Assembly: GCA_027294925.1 (NCBI GenBank)
Contig: JAPULM010000295.1
Coordinates: forward strand, 1-6,101
Length of the DNA stretch: 6,101 nt
Direction: 5' to 3'
DNA from: a bacterium
Lineage (GTDB): Bacteria > Tectomicrobia > Entotheonellia > Entotheonellales > Entotheonellaceae
The notes below the pieces were generated by a model. It was given only the letters and a program-made list of their open reading frames with translations, made no database searches and was not told where the DNA came from. The translations under genes and the position numbers were made by a program. The stretch's first letter is position 1. Each line of letters starts with the position of its first letter. Below are positions 1 through 5,569 of the stretch, in pieces.

Positions 1-779
1 CGGCTATACGGCCGCCGGTCCAGCATCGAGTGTCCATGCCCGAAGTCACGACTCAATCCGGAAGATTCATCGGTGTACAACATGATGCGCTGCCCGGCCC
101 GTCGGCTCACCGCATCAATAATAGTGCGATGGGTAAAATTCGGATGGTAGCCATCCATCGCGTTTTCATACTGAAATTTCCAATTCGCGTGGTAGCCGTA
201 TTTATGCGTACCGGCCCGCACATCGAGTTCGCCTTCCGGTGACAGATCGGTGAATAGATCGAGCTGCGCCTTTACCGCATCGCCAAGATAGGCGTCGAAG
301 TCGATACCCTGCGGGCTTAGACTGGCAAAGATAAAGCCGCGGTAGTTACCCATGCGGGGTACGCGCCGCAGTCCGAAATCAGCTTTGCGAAAATTGTCGT
401 CATAACGACTGGCATAGGTGACGCCAATGAGTTCGCCAGTGTTGCGAAACGTCCAACCATGATACCAGCAGCGAAACACGTGCGCGTTGCCACGCGCCGA
501 CTGGCACACCGCATTGGCGCGGTGGGTGCAGCGATTCATCAGGAGATGAATCACGCCCTCTTCATCTCGCGTCATGATGACCGATTGCTGGCCGATCTGG
601 CTGAGACGATAATCCCCGGCGTGCGGAATTTCGCCGGCATGTCCCACATACACCCAGCCCTGGTGAAAAATTTTGGCCATCTCTGCATCGAAAATATCTT
701 GTCGTAAATAGACATCGCCGTGCACCCGGTCTTCTTTGACCAGTGCATCATAATCGGTTGCGGATGGTGTGGTAAGCAT
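1..779 (-). CDS. Rieske aromatic-ring-hydroxylating dioxygenase, large (alpha) subunit, C-terminus cut by window edge
   Basis: Large, catalytic subunit of a Rieske non-heme iron oxygenase, a family that uses O2 and electrons from a reductase/ferredoxin chain to hydroxylate aromatic rings or similar substrates in the cytoplasm. The visible 259 residues read without interruption to the window edge. A Rieske [2Fe-2S] motif lies at residues 84-107 (C84-x-H86, 17 residues, C104-x2-H107, in the string CWYHGW). The start of the catalytic domain is at 199-217, with NWKFQYENAMDGYH followed by H217: H212 and H217 are the expected iron ligands and D209 the expected bridging Asp; the third iron-ligand carboxylate would lie beyond the edge. 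The ATG at 779 is preceded by AGGAG (786-790). The gene is divergent from the monooxygenase at 1032. The residues after H86 are RAN rather than the usual RG. The substrate cannot be told; no beta subunit or ferredoxin is visible, though one may follow off the left edge. Confidence 0.93.
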   Translation of the reverse strand, partial: MLTTPSATDYDALVKEDRVHGDVYLRQDIFDAEMAKIFHQGWVYVGHAGEIPHAGDYRLSQIGQQSVIMTRDEEGVIHLLMNRCTHRANAVCQSARGNAHVFRCWYHGWTFRNTGELIGVTYASRYDDNFRKADFGLRRVPRMGNYRGFIFASLSPQGIDFDAYLGDAVKAQLDLFTDLSPEGELDVRAGTHKYGYHANWKFQYENAMDGYHPNFTHRTIIDAVSRRAGQRIMLYTDESSGLSRDFGHGHSMLDRRPYS

Positions 780-785
780 ACGTCT

Positions 786-790
786 CTCCT
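786..790 (-). promoter_or_regulatory. Ribosome binding site of the Rieske oxygenase gene
   Basis: Reads AGGAG on the minus strand, six bases before the ATG at 779. It fixes that start codon. Confidence 0.75.
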
Positions 791-833
791 TACGGCTCGC
801 CTGTGGGCTTCTGGAAACCTCGGAATAGGCAAC

Positions 834-862
834 AGTATACCGAACCTGGCCACAAGCTGAAA
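834..862 (-). promoter_or_regulatory. Candidate sigma70-type promoter for the Rieske oxygenase gene
   Basis: On the minus strand a TATACT -10 box (839 to 834) differs from consensus at one position. The -35 region 16-17 bases upstream is weak (TTCAGC or TTTCAG, within 856-862). That weak -35 coincides with an inverted repeat, which would suit a regulated promoter. The predicted transcript leader is about 50 nt. Inferred by eye only. Confidence 0.45.
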
Positions 863-867
863 GCTTG
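853..867. promoter_or_regulatory. Inverted repeat CAAGCT-GAA-AGCTTG, candidate operator
   Basis: Perfect 6-bp arms around a 3-bp centre, in the divergent region between the Rieske oxygenase and the flavin monooxygenase. It overlaps the -35 of the minus-strand candidate promoter, where a repressor or activator would be expected to bind. No regulator gene is present in the window, so the binding protein is unknown. Confidence 0.35.
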
Positions 868-1018
868 ATTGCATAGATGAAAGAATCGGTGCATGTTAGA
901 ATGGTACATGTTTCGGTAACCAACCCGAGCAGCATCGCACCTTGCCCGAGTCAAACGAGATGGGAAACCGGTGCTTCAAGTAGATGAAAAATGTCGACCC
1001 CGCACACCGTGCATGAAT

Positions 1019-1023
1019 GGAGG
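1019..1023 (+). promoter_or_regulatory. Ribosome binding site that decides the start of the LimB-like monooxygenase
   Basis: GGAGG, eight bases before the ATG at 1032. The in-frame upstream ATG at 1017-1019 runs into this site, so it is unlikely to be the real start. Confidence 0.8.
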
Positions 1024-1031
1024 ATCCTACA

Positions 1032-2189
1032 ATGACCGCACCAAACAGAATGAAATTCGGCGTATTTATGGCGCCTTTCCATCGCCCAGGCGAGAATCCG
1101 ACCCTGGCTCTAGAACGCGATCTGGAACTGATCCAGTGGCTCGACACGCTGGGTTTCGACGAAGCCTATATCGGTGAGCATCACAGTGCCGGCTGGGAAA
1201 CCATCTGCTCGCCGGAAATCTTTATGGCCACCGCCGCCGGACGCACCCAACACATCCGGCTCGGTAGTGGCGTCATCAGCCTACCCTACCACCATCCATA
1301 TATGGTCGCCAACCGTATGGTATTACTGGATCACTTGACCCGCGGCCGGGTTATTCTTGGCGTCGGACCAGGTGCACTGGCCTCCGATGCACTGATGCTC
1401 GGCATCAACCCCGAGCGGCAACGCGAAATGATGGACGAATCGTTAGACGTTATCGTCCGACTATTTGAAAGCACGGTTCCCCTCACCGTCAAGAGTGATT
1501 GGTTCGAACTCAACGAAGCCGTCCTCCAGCTGCGTCCCTATCAGCAGCCATCCATACCGATTGCAGTGGCCTCGGTCCAATCGCCGGCCGGCGTCCAGGT
1601 GGCGGCCAAGCACGGCGCCGGAGTGCTGTCCCTGAGTATTCCCCGCGATACGGTACGGCAAACCAGTCTAAAAGAACTATGGGCCATCGGGGAAGAAACG
1701 GCGGAAAAACATGGCAAAACCCTACGCCGGGAAGACTGGAGTCTGGTCGTTTCCGTTCATCTGGCGGAAAGCCGCAAGGAGGCGATTGAGAACGTACGCC
1801 TCGCCGCCGGACGCGAGACCAAGGAGTATTTCGGCGCTACGCTGGGACACCCGGTGCCTGACATTCCGGCAGAGCAAGTGGTCGATTTCATGATCGAACA
1901 CAACCAGTGGATTATCGGGACGCCGGATGACTGTATTGCCACCATTGAGCGCTTGCAAGAGATGAGCGGCGGCTTTGGCGGCTTCATGGTGCGGGTAGAC
2001 GACTGGGCGACACGGGAAAAAATTCTGCACAGCTACGAATTACTTGCCCGTTATGTCATGCCCCGCTTCCAGGGAAGCTTGGCGGGTATTGAAGTATCGA
2101 GCCAGTGGGCTAGCGAACGCAAAGAAGCCCTACAAAAGAATCGGATTGCCGGTCTCAAACGAGCCACTGACGCCTACTACAACAAGTAA
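1032..2189 (+). CDS. Luciferase-like (LLM class) flavin-dependent monooxygenase, LimB-like
   Basis: A 385-residue cytoplasmic TIM-barrel oxidoreductase of the bacterial luciferase family, which uses reduced FMN (or F420 in some members) supplied by a separate reductase to oxygenate or oxidise organic substrates. Signs of the family, in order: beta-strand 1 KFGVFMAPFHRPGENP (residues 8-23), the GEHH turn (48-51), the SPEIFMATAAGRT helix (60-72), RLGSGVISLPYHHP (76-89), HLTRGRVILGVGPG (101-114), and a C-terminal block with GTPDDCIATIERL (296-308). From memory, the arrangement and wording resemble proteins annotated as limonene 1,2-monooxygenase (LimB). The substrate remains inference. The start at 1032 is chosen for its GGAGG site; an ATG 15 bases upstream lies inside that site. 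The gene stands alone, divergent from the Rieske gene and convergent with the VOC gene. A flavin reductase is not seen nearby. Confidence 0.93.
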   Translation: MTAPNRMKFGVFMAPFHRPGENPTLALERDLELIQWLDTLGFDEAYIGEHHSAGWETICSPEIFMATAAGRTQHIRLGSGVISLPYHHPYMVANRMVLLDHLTRGRVILGVGPGALASDALMLGINPERQREMMDESLDVIVRLFESTVPLTVKSDWFELNEAVLQLRPYQQPSIPIAVASVQSPAGVQVAAKHGAGVLSLSIPRDTVRQTSLKELWAIGEETAEKHGKTLRREDWSLVVSVHLAESRKEAIENVRLAAGRETKEYFGATLGHPVPDIPAEQVVDFMIEHNQWIIGTPDDCIATIERLQEMSGGFGGFMVRVDDWATREKILHSYELLARYVMPRFQGSLAGIEVSSQWASERKEALQKNRIAGLKRATDAYYNK

Positions 2190-2190
2190 G

Positions 2191-2222
2191 CAAATTTAAA
2201 GATGAATGAGGACAAATTTAAA
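2191..2222. repeat. Direct repeat of CAAATTTAAA, two copies 22 bp apart
   Basis: Identical 10-bp copies at 2191-2200 and 2213-2222, directly after the monooxygenase stop codon. The stretch is much more AT-rich than its surroundings. Because the unit is partly self-complementary (TTTAAA), the two copies could also form a weak hairpin, but no classic GC-rich stem with a T-run is present. Confidence 0.5.
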
Positions 2223-2356
2223 TCTATCCCGCATTCATTAAACGTTCAGGAAACCCGCATGCCACGCATGTCGCCCAGACGCGACGGGCCAACATTCGCG
2301 ACGACATTGTGGACAACCTGCGTGAGAAAAAAGGGCGTGCCATTAACAATCAGTGA
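2222..2356 (+). pseudogene. Possible 3' remnant of an unrecognised gene
   Basis: An open frame of 44 codons with no ATG/GTG/TTG start at its head ends at a TGA (2354-2356) and overlaps the stop of the convergent VOC gene tail to tail by seven bases. Its last third reads like a protein C-terminus, rich in charged residues (RRANIRDDIVDNLREKKG). A second, ATG-initiated frame (2202-2366, 54 codons, beginning MNEDKFKSIPHSL) overlaps it, but has no Shine-Dalgarno site and becomes less protein-like. One explanation is a decayed gene whose reading frame shifts between the two. I do not recognise the family, and both frames could be chance. Confidence 0.22.
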
Positions 2357-2730
2357 TAGGTTTTAATCTCTAATAGATGACCACTGGGATCATGGAAATA
2401 GACGGCTTTGCCCAGGCCGTGGGCACCGTGCGTCATTCCCGGCCCCTGCATATTTTCCGCCTGGTGCGGCTCGCTGCCATAGGAAATTCCAGCCGCTTGA
2501 ATGCGCTGAAAGGCGGCGTCGAACTCCTCTGAGGACATGGCAAACGCGTAGTGCCGTCCCGGCTTGGGATCGGCTTCGATGAAATCCAAGGTCAGATCCT
2601 CGTTGACCCGTACAATGGCGAATGGACCTGTAATGCCTTCATCCTGCAATCCCAAGATCGTCGTGTAGAAGCGCGCCGTCTCCTGCCTATCATATGCCGG
2701 AATAATCGTGTGGTCTAACGTAACACCCAT
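2350..2730 (-). CDS. VOC-superfamily protein (glyoxalase / bleomycin resistance / extradiol dioxygenase fold)
   Basis: A 126-residue single-module vicinal oxygen chelate protein, the usual size for members that dimerise to form metal sites. It begins with LDHTIIPAYD (residues 5-14), continues with an ARFYTTILGL helix (19-28), and ends with YFHDPSGHLLEIKTY (111-125). Likely metal ligands by position are H7, H60 (in the GRHYAFAMS strand) and E121 (in HLLEIKTY). The family includes lyases, isomerases, ring-cleavage dioxygenases and binding proteins, so the reaction cannot be assigned. The ATG at 2730 has AGGGGG six bases upstream (2737-2742); a longer in-frame reading that extends upstream to 2994 overlaps the neighbouring gene and is rejected. 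It lies 34 bp downstream of the luciferase-like gene and is probably co-transcribed with it, so it may act on that enzyme's product or a related pathway intermediate. Confidence 0.9.
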   Translation of the reverse strand: MGVTLDHTIIPAYDRQETARFYTTILGLQDEGITGPFAIVRVNEDLTLDFIEADPKPGRHYAFAMSSEEFDAAFQRIQAAGISYGSEPHQAENMQGPGMTHGAHGLGKAVYFHDPSGHLLEIKTYH

Positions 2731-2764
2731 AACATTCCCCCTACTGCAATACTTTATGTTGATC

Positions 2765-3748
2765 TCAGGTAAAATGCGGTAATACAGCCTCTCCAAACAA
2801 CGCGACGGCTCGGCAGGCCTCCGCCTTCGGCATACCCGGCCATTGGCAGCGTAAAACCAATTCCTCAATTCCCAATGCCTGATATTTCTTGATTTCCTCA
2901 ATACAATCCTGCGGACTGCCGATGATAAACCGGTCTTCCAGCACCTGCTCGAAGGACACATCGATGCGGTCGGCTTCCGGTAAATCATCGCCATGCCCTA
3001 GGGCGGCCCGGTGCTGGTATAGCCGTTCCACATGCGGCCGGACAATATCGATTGCCTGCTGCCGGGTTTCGGCCACAAACATTTCTCGCCAGGCGGAGAT
3101 GAAACCAGGCTTCCCTTCGTCTCTGACAGCGTTCCGGTAGAGCGCTGCCTGCCGGCCTATCGTCGGCAAGGTCGATCGCGAACTGACCAGCCAGCCGTCG
3201 GCCTCTTGAGCGGCCCGCACCACTCCCTGGTCTTGGTTGGCAGCAATATAAATTTTCGGAAACGGCTGCTGCAACGTACCACCAGCGCCAGGCACGTCTA
3301 CCATGTGGAAGAAGCGCCCGTGATGGGTGACGCGCGCCTGGGTCCAGAACTGCTTCATAACATCGAGAACTTCCCGAAAGCGAGGTAGACGCTCCGCTTT
3401 GGGCACGCCAAAGGCATTAAATTGGAAATCACGCCATCCTAGGGCCGGCGCCAGTATAAATTTGCCGCCACTGATGACGTCCAATGTGGCAATTTGCTCG
3501 GCAGCTTCTACCGGGTGATACAACGGCAGCAGCGCCACCATGCCGAGCTCTAGCCCGGGCGCCTCTGCCGCCACTCGCGCCAATAACAACATGGGATGAA
3601 AATCGTTGTTGAGATAGGCTGCGCCTGACCACAAGGCATGATAACCGTACTGCTTAGCCAGACGCGACTTTTCCAGTTGTCCCTCCAGGGCTTGCTGGCG
3701 AGACGCTTCAGGCAAATGACCACCACCCAGGTTGATTCCAAAGCGCAT
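2765..3748 (-). CDS. Luciferase-like (LLM class) flavin-dependent oxidoreductase, second subfamily
   Basis: A 327-residue TIM-barrel oxidoreductase of the bacterial luciferase family (FMN- or F420-dependent). Family marks are the opening MRFGINLGGG (residues 1-10), the AKQYGYHALWSG segment (31-42), LELGMVALLPLYHPVEAAEQ (66-85), the ISGGKFILAPALGW segment (92-105, normally SGGR.xLGxGxGW), and the C-terminal IIGSPQDCIEEIKKYQALGI (275-294). It shares little beyond the fold with the LimB-like protein at 1032, so the two are not a recent duplication. The ATG at 3748 has AGGAG eight bases upstream (3757-3761); the TTG at 3766 would place the ribosome site inside the gene. It is the first gene of a unit with the VOC gene, driven by the promoter candidate at 3952-3980. 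The residue after ISGGK would usually be Arg in place of Lys; this is conservative. Substrate unknown. Confidence 0.92.
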   Translation of the reverse strand: MRFGINLGGGHLPEASRQQALEGQLEKSRLAKQYGYHALWSGAAYLNNDFHPMLLLARVAAEAPGLELGMVALLPLYHPVEAAEQIATLDVISGGKFILAPALGWRDFQFNAFGVPKAERLPRFREVLDVMKQFWTQARVTHHGRFFHMVDVPGAGGTLQQPFPKIYIAANQDQGVVRAAQEADGWLVSSRSTLPTIGRQAALYRNAVRDEGKPGFISAWREMFVAETRQQAIDIVRPHVERLYQHRAALGHGDDLPEADRIDVSFEQVLEDRFIIGSPQDCIEEIKKYQALGIEELVLRCQWPGMPKAEACRAVALFGEAVLPHFT

Positions 3749-3756
3749 CGTTCTGG

Positions 3757-3761
3757 CTCCT
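3757..3761 (-). promoter_or_regulatory. Ribosome binding site deciding the start of the second luciferase-like gene
   Basis: AGGAG on the minus strand, eight bases before the ATG at 3748. It excludes the longer TTG start at 3766. Confidence 0.75.
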
Positions 3762-3940
3762 ATCAATCGCCAACGTCAATATAACCCTCACCCCTGCCCT
3801 TGCATCCATGCATGGCCACTTTTGAATTGAGGCGAGTTTCGGCAAAGCGTCATCGCGTCTCATCGGCCATATCCATCCCCTTGTCAAGGTTCCCCTGGAT
3901 AGCAGCGTGCCTCGCATGACTGCCCCGGGGATCCCATCTT

Positions 3941-3948
3941 TGACGTCA
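3941..3948. promoter_or_regulatory. TGACGTCA palindrome at the predicted transcription start
   Basis: A perfect 8-bp palindrome lying just downstream of the -10 of the minus-strand promoter, where a repressor would block initiation. An 8-bp palindrome is expected by chance fairly often, so position is the only support. Confidence 0.25.
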
Positions 3949-3951
3949 GCT

Positions 3952-3980
3952 ATACTACGTTCTGCTCCCCTTGTTGTCAA
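3952..3980 (-). promoter_or_regulatory. Sigma70-type promoter for the luciferase-like/VOC unit
   Basis: On the minus strand a perfect TTGACA -35 (3980 to 3975) is followed after exactly 17 bases by TAGTAT (3957 to 3952), which matches the -10 consensus at four of six positions including the first, second and last. Transcription would start near 3945 and give a leader of about 200 nt. A second, closer -10-like TATATT (3783 to 3778) has no good -35. This is the best promoter in the window by eye. Confidence 0.55.
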
Positions 3981-4054
3981 ACGGTTCGACGGGGCTCCGA
4001 GGTGACAGCTCGATGCCAGGCGTGGACACGGGACAAACGGTATTGCAACAGAGA

Positions 4055-4060
4055 TATGAT
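4055..4060 (+). promoter_or_regulatory. Candidate -10 element (TATGAT) for the M20-fold/Rieske operon
   Basis: TATGAT differs from consensus at one position. The best upstream -35 is GGGACA at 4030-4035 (four of six matches), but with a long 19-bp spacer. The leader would be about 100 nt and would contain the CACAACG/CGTTGTG inverted repeat at 4073-4124. Activator dependence is plausible but not shown. Confidence 0.35.
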
Positions 4061-4072
4061 AGACACATGCCC

Positions 4073-4124
4073 CACAACGGAGTAAGGTTAGAATGGCTAA
4101 AGGTCACCACAATGTCACGTTGTG
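4073..4124 (+). repeat. Inverted repeat CACAACG / CGTTGTG in the leader of the M20-fold gene
   Basis: Perfect 7-bp arms at 4073-4079 and 4118-4124. A shorter arm CACAA at 4108-4112 can pair with the same 3' arm (TTGTG, 4120-4124) with a 7-nt loop, so two mutually exclusive hairpins could form in the RNA. It lies 41 bases before the start codon. A function is speculative. Confidence 0.3.
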
Positions 4125-4165
4125 TCCAGCCTCGTTGGCGGCGTTAACGACAATCAGAGGTTCAC

Positions 4166-5533
4166 ATGGCAACCAAGGCCGACACGCGCACAGATATCAC
4201 GGTAAAAAAGGTACCCCTTTCCATTGACCAACAACAATGGTTAGAAAGCGCTGTTGCACTGATCAATGCAGACCGTATGCGCGAGTTCAACCGGACGATT
4301 GCCGGCATCCACAGCCCGACCGGTGAAGAGCGCGCAGTCAGCGAGTGGCTATTCCGTCATATGCGAGACATTGGCCTGGACGCGACCTACCAGCCCATTG
4401 ACCGACAATCCGGCAATGCGATTGGCCGCCTACACGGCAGTGGCGGCGGACCTTCAGCGCTGTTATATGCGCCAATCGACACCCACCTGCAGGCCGATCC
4501 CGCCGAAGATATACCCTGGGTGGGACCGGTGTTGCGTCCTGACATGCGACCTGATGCCTATGTGGCAGATAATGGTGACGTCATTGGCCTCGGCGCTGCC
4601 AACCCTAAAGGCATGGTCACCATTCTAAGCGAAGCGGTTCATTGCCTGCTAACAGCCGCTGTACCCCTCAAAGGCGATGTGACGCTGGCCTTTGCCAGCG
4701 GCGGCATGCCAACCGCTCAACCGTCCGGCGAGACACGCCAATATCACGGTCTGAGTAGCGGTGTCACCTATATGATCAATCATGGCGTCACCGCCGATTT
4801 CGGCATCATCTGTAAACCCGGCTGGGCGGTAGCATGGGAGGAAGTTGGCCTGTGCTGGTTTAAAGTTACCGTGCGGGGTCAGATGGGCTATGCCGGCATG
4901 ACGCGAAGTTTCCCCGGCTTTCGCAATGCCATTGTACATGCCGCAAAATTTATCCTGGCACTAGAAGAATGGCTACCCACTTACCAGGCACAGAACACCT
5001 CCGGGCTGTGTTCCCCACAGGGTGCCATCGCCGCGGTACGGGGTGGCTGGCCGCACAAACCAGCATTTTCGTCCGCTGCGACGGAAATCTACCTTGACCT
5101 GCGCTGTAACCCGCGCACCTCACCGGCAGAGGTTAAAGCGCAGTTTGCCACGGCCATTGAAGCCATCTGCAAGCAATATTCGGATTTACAGGTCGATTGG
5201 GAAATGACCGCGGCCTATCCCGGTTCCTACACCGACCCGGACACCTGGATCGTGCAATCCGCCATGCGAGGCTGGGAATTCGTCGAAGGTAGAACCCATC
5301 AACCCATCTTGAACAGCAGTGGACAAACAGATGCTTCGGCACTGCGCAACCTTGGCATTCCAAGCATCCGCATCGGCTATCCTCCTGCACCCACCGTACC
5401 GCCCGAGTGGCAGGGCTTTGGCGGCCTGGGAGTAAGTCATATCCCGGACCTAGCCAAGGTAACGCAGGCGATTATCTATGCCGTCATTGACACCTGTACC
5501 CGCAGCCGGACGGAGGTGGGACTTGTGTCGTAA
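4166..5533 (+). CDS. M20-family peptidase/deacylase-fold protein with a degenerate metal site (probable pseudoenzyme)
   Basis: A 455-residue intact protein with the ArgE/DapE/M20 architecture. The N-terminal catalytic half carries IAGIHSPTGEERAVSEWL (residues 45-62); the dimerisation (lid) domain lies at about 228-340; the catalytic domain returns with SSGQTDASALRNLGIPSIRIG (384-404) and H425. However, active-site motifs are changed: GHxD is APID (102-105), with the zinc His replaced by P103; the bridging Asp of the GRGxxDxKG motif is N146 (GLGAANPKG, 141-149); the catalytic/ligand Glu pair is G179-G180; the GEP Glu is K217 (CKP); and the dimer-domain His is Y242. Only the final ligand (H425) and D105 remain. 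Zinc hydrolysis therefore seems unlikely; a binding role or a different chemistry is inferred. The ATG has AGAGG five bases upstream (4156-4160). Probably co-transcribed with the Rieske gene 36 bp downstream. Confidence 0.88.
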   Translation: MATKADTRTDITVKKVPLSIDQQQWLESAVALINADRMREFNRTIAGIHSPTGEERAVSEWLFRHMRDIGLDATYQPIDRQSGNAIGRLHGSGGGPSALLYAPIDTHLQADPAEDIPWVGPVLRPDMRPDAYVADNGDVIGLGAANPKGMVTILSEAVHCLLTAAVPLKGDVTLAFASGGMPTAQPSGETRQYHGLSSGVTYMINHGVTADFGIICKPGWAVAWEEVGLCWFKVTVRGQMGYAGMTRSFPGFRNAIVHAAKFILALEEWLPTYQAQNTSGLCSPQGAIAAVRGGWPHKPAFSSAATEIYLDLRCNPRTSPAEVKAQFATAIEAICKQYSDLQVDWEMTAAYPGSYTDPDTWIVQSAMRGWEFVEGRTHQPILNSSGQTDASALRNLGIPSIRIGYPPAPTVPPEWQGFGGLGVSHIPDLAKVTQAIIYAVIDTCTRSRTEVGLVS

Positions 5534-5556
5534 CCACAACCGGAACGCTTGAGTAC

Positions 5557-5564
5557 AAAGGAGG
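5557..5564 (+). promoter_or_regulatory. Strong Shine-Dalgarno of the CarAa-like gene
   Basis: AAAGGAGG, close to the full anti-Shine-Dalgarno complement, five bases before the ATG at 5570. It is the strongest ribosome site in the window. No terminator-like hairpin lies between the M20-fold stop and this site. Confidence 0.8.
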
Positions 5565-5569
5565 CGTAC

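Larger units (their letters stand above)
780..1031. other. Divergent intergenic control region
   Basis: 252 bp between two divergently transcribed oxygenase genes. Besides the minus-strand promoter candidate and the inverted repeat at 853-867, it holds CATGT/ACATG arms at 892-896 and 906-910, a CCCGAG direct repeat at 924-929 and 945-950, and a small GCAC-ACC-GTGC hairpin at 1002-1012. I found no convincing -35/-10 pair for the plus-strand gene. No ORF here looks coding. Confidence 0.6.
3749..4165. other. Long divergent intergenic control region
   Basis: 417 bp between the minus-strand luciferase-like gene and the plus-strand M20-fold gene, with no convincing coding sequence. It is rich in short perfect palindromes: CCATGCATGG (3806-3815), CCTTGTCAAGG (3879-3889), CCCCGGGG (3923-3930), GGGATCCC (3928-3935) and TGACGTCA (3941-3948). 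A TCCCCTTGT...CAA element occurs twice, at 3877-3887 and 3967-3980. Promoter candidates for both directions are listed separately. The size and number of dyads suggest regulated transcription, but no regulator gene is adjacent. Confidence 0.6.

Noticed and set aside
317..874. Several 65-100-codon frames on both strands across the left Rieske gene
   Set aside because: The Rieske frame on the minus strand explains the region completely with motif-level evidence; the others are its shadows.
2190..2349. Rho-independent terminator between the convergent genes
   Set aside because: The only dyads are short (for example CATGC-CAC-GCATG at 2258-2270), and none is a GC-rich stem followed by a T-run in either direction.
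2731..2994. Long N-terminal extension of the VOC reading frame up to 2994
   Set aside because: It overlaps the well-supported luciferase-like gene in another frame, its translation is Arg/Cys-rich and unlike a protein, and the ATG at 2730 has a good ribosome site right before VOC strand 1.
3806..3935. Short palindromes CCATGCATGG and CCCCGGGG/GGGATCCC as operators
   Set aside because: They are short and isolated, with no placement relative to a promoter that favours a regulatory role; such palindromes arise by chance.
3708..3980. 90-codon minus-strand frame at the upstream end of the luciferase-like gene
   Set aside because: It overlaps that gene and its promoter out of frame, has no ribosome site, and its translation shows no recognisable features.
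4093..4227. 44-codon frame (MAKGHHNVTL...) before and into the M20-fold gene
   Set aside because: Only a weak AAGG site, no recognisable family, and out-of-frame overlap with a real gene; kept only as part of a leader hypothesis, not as a gene.
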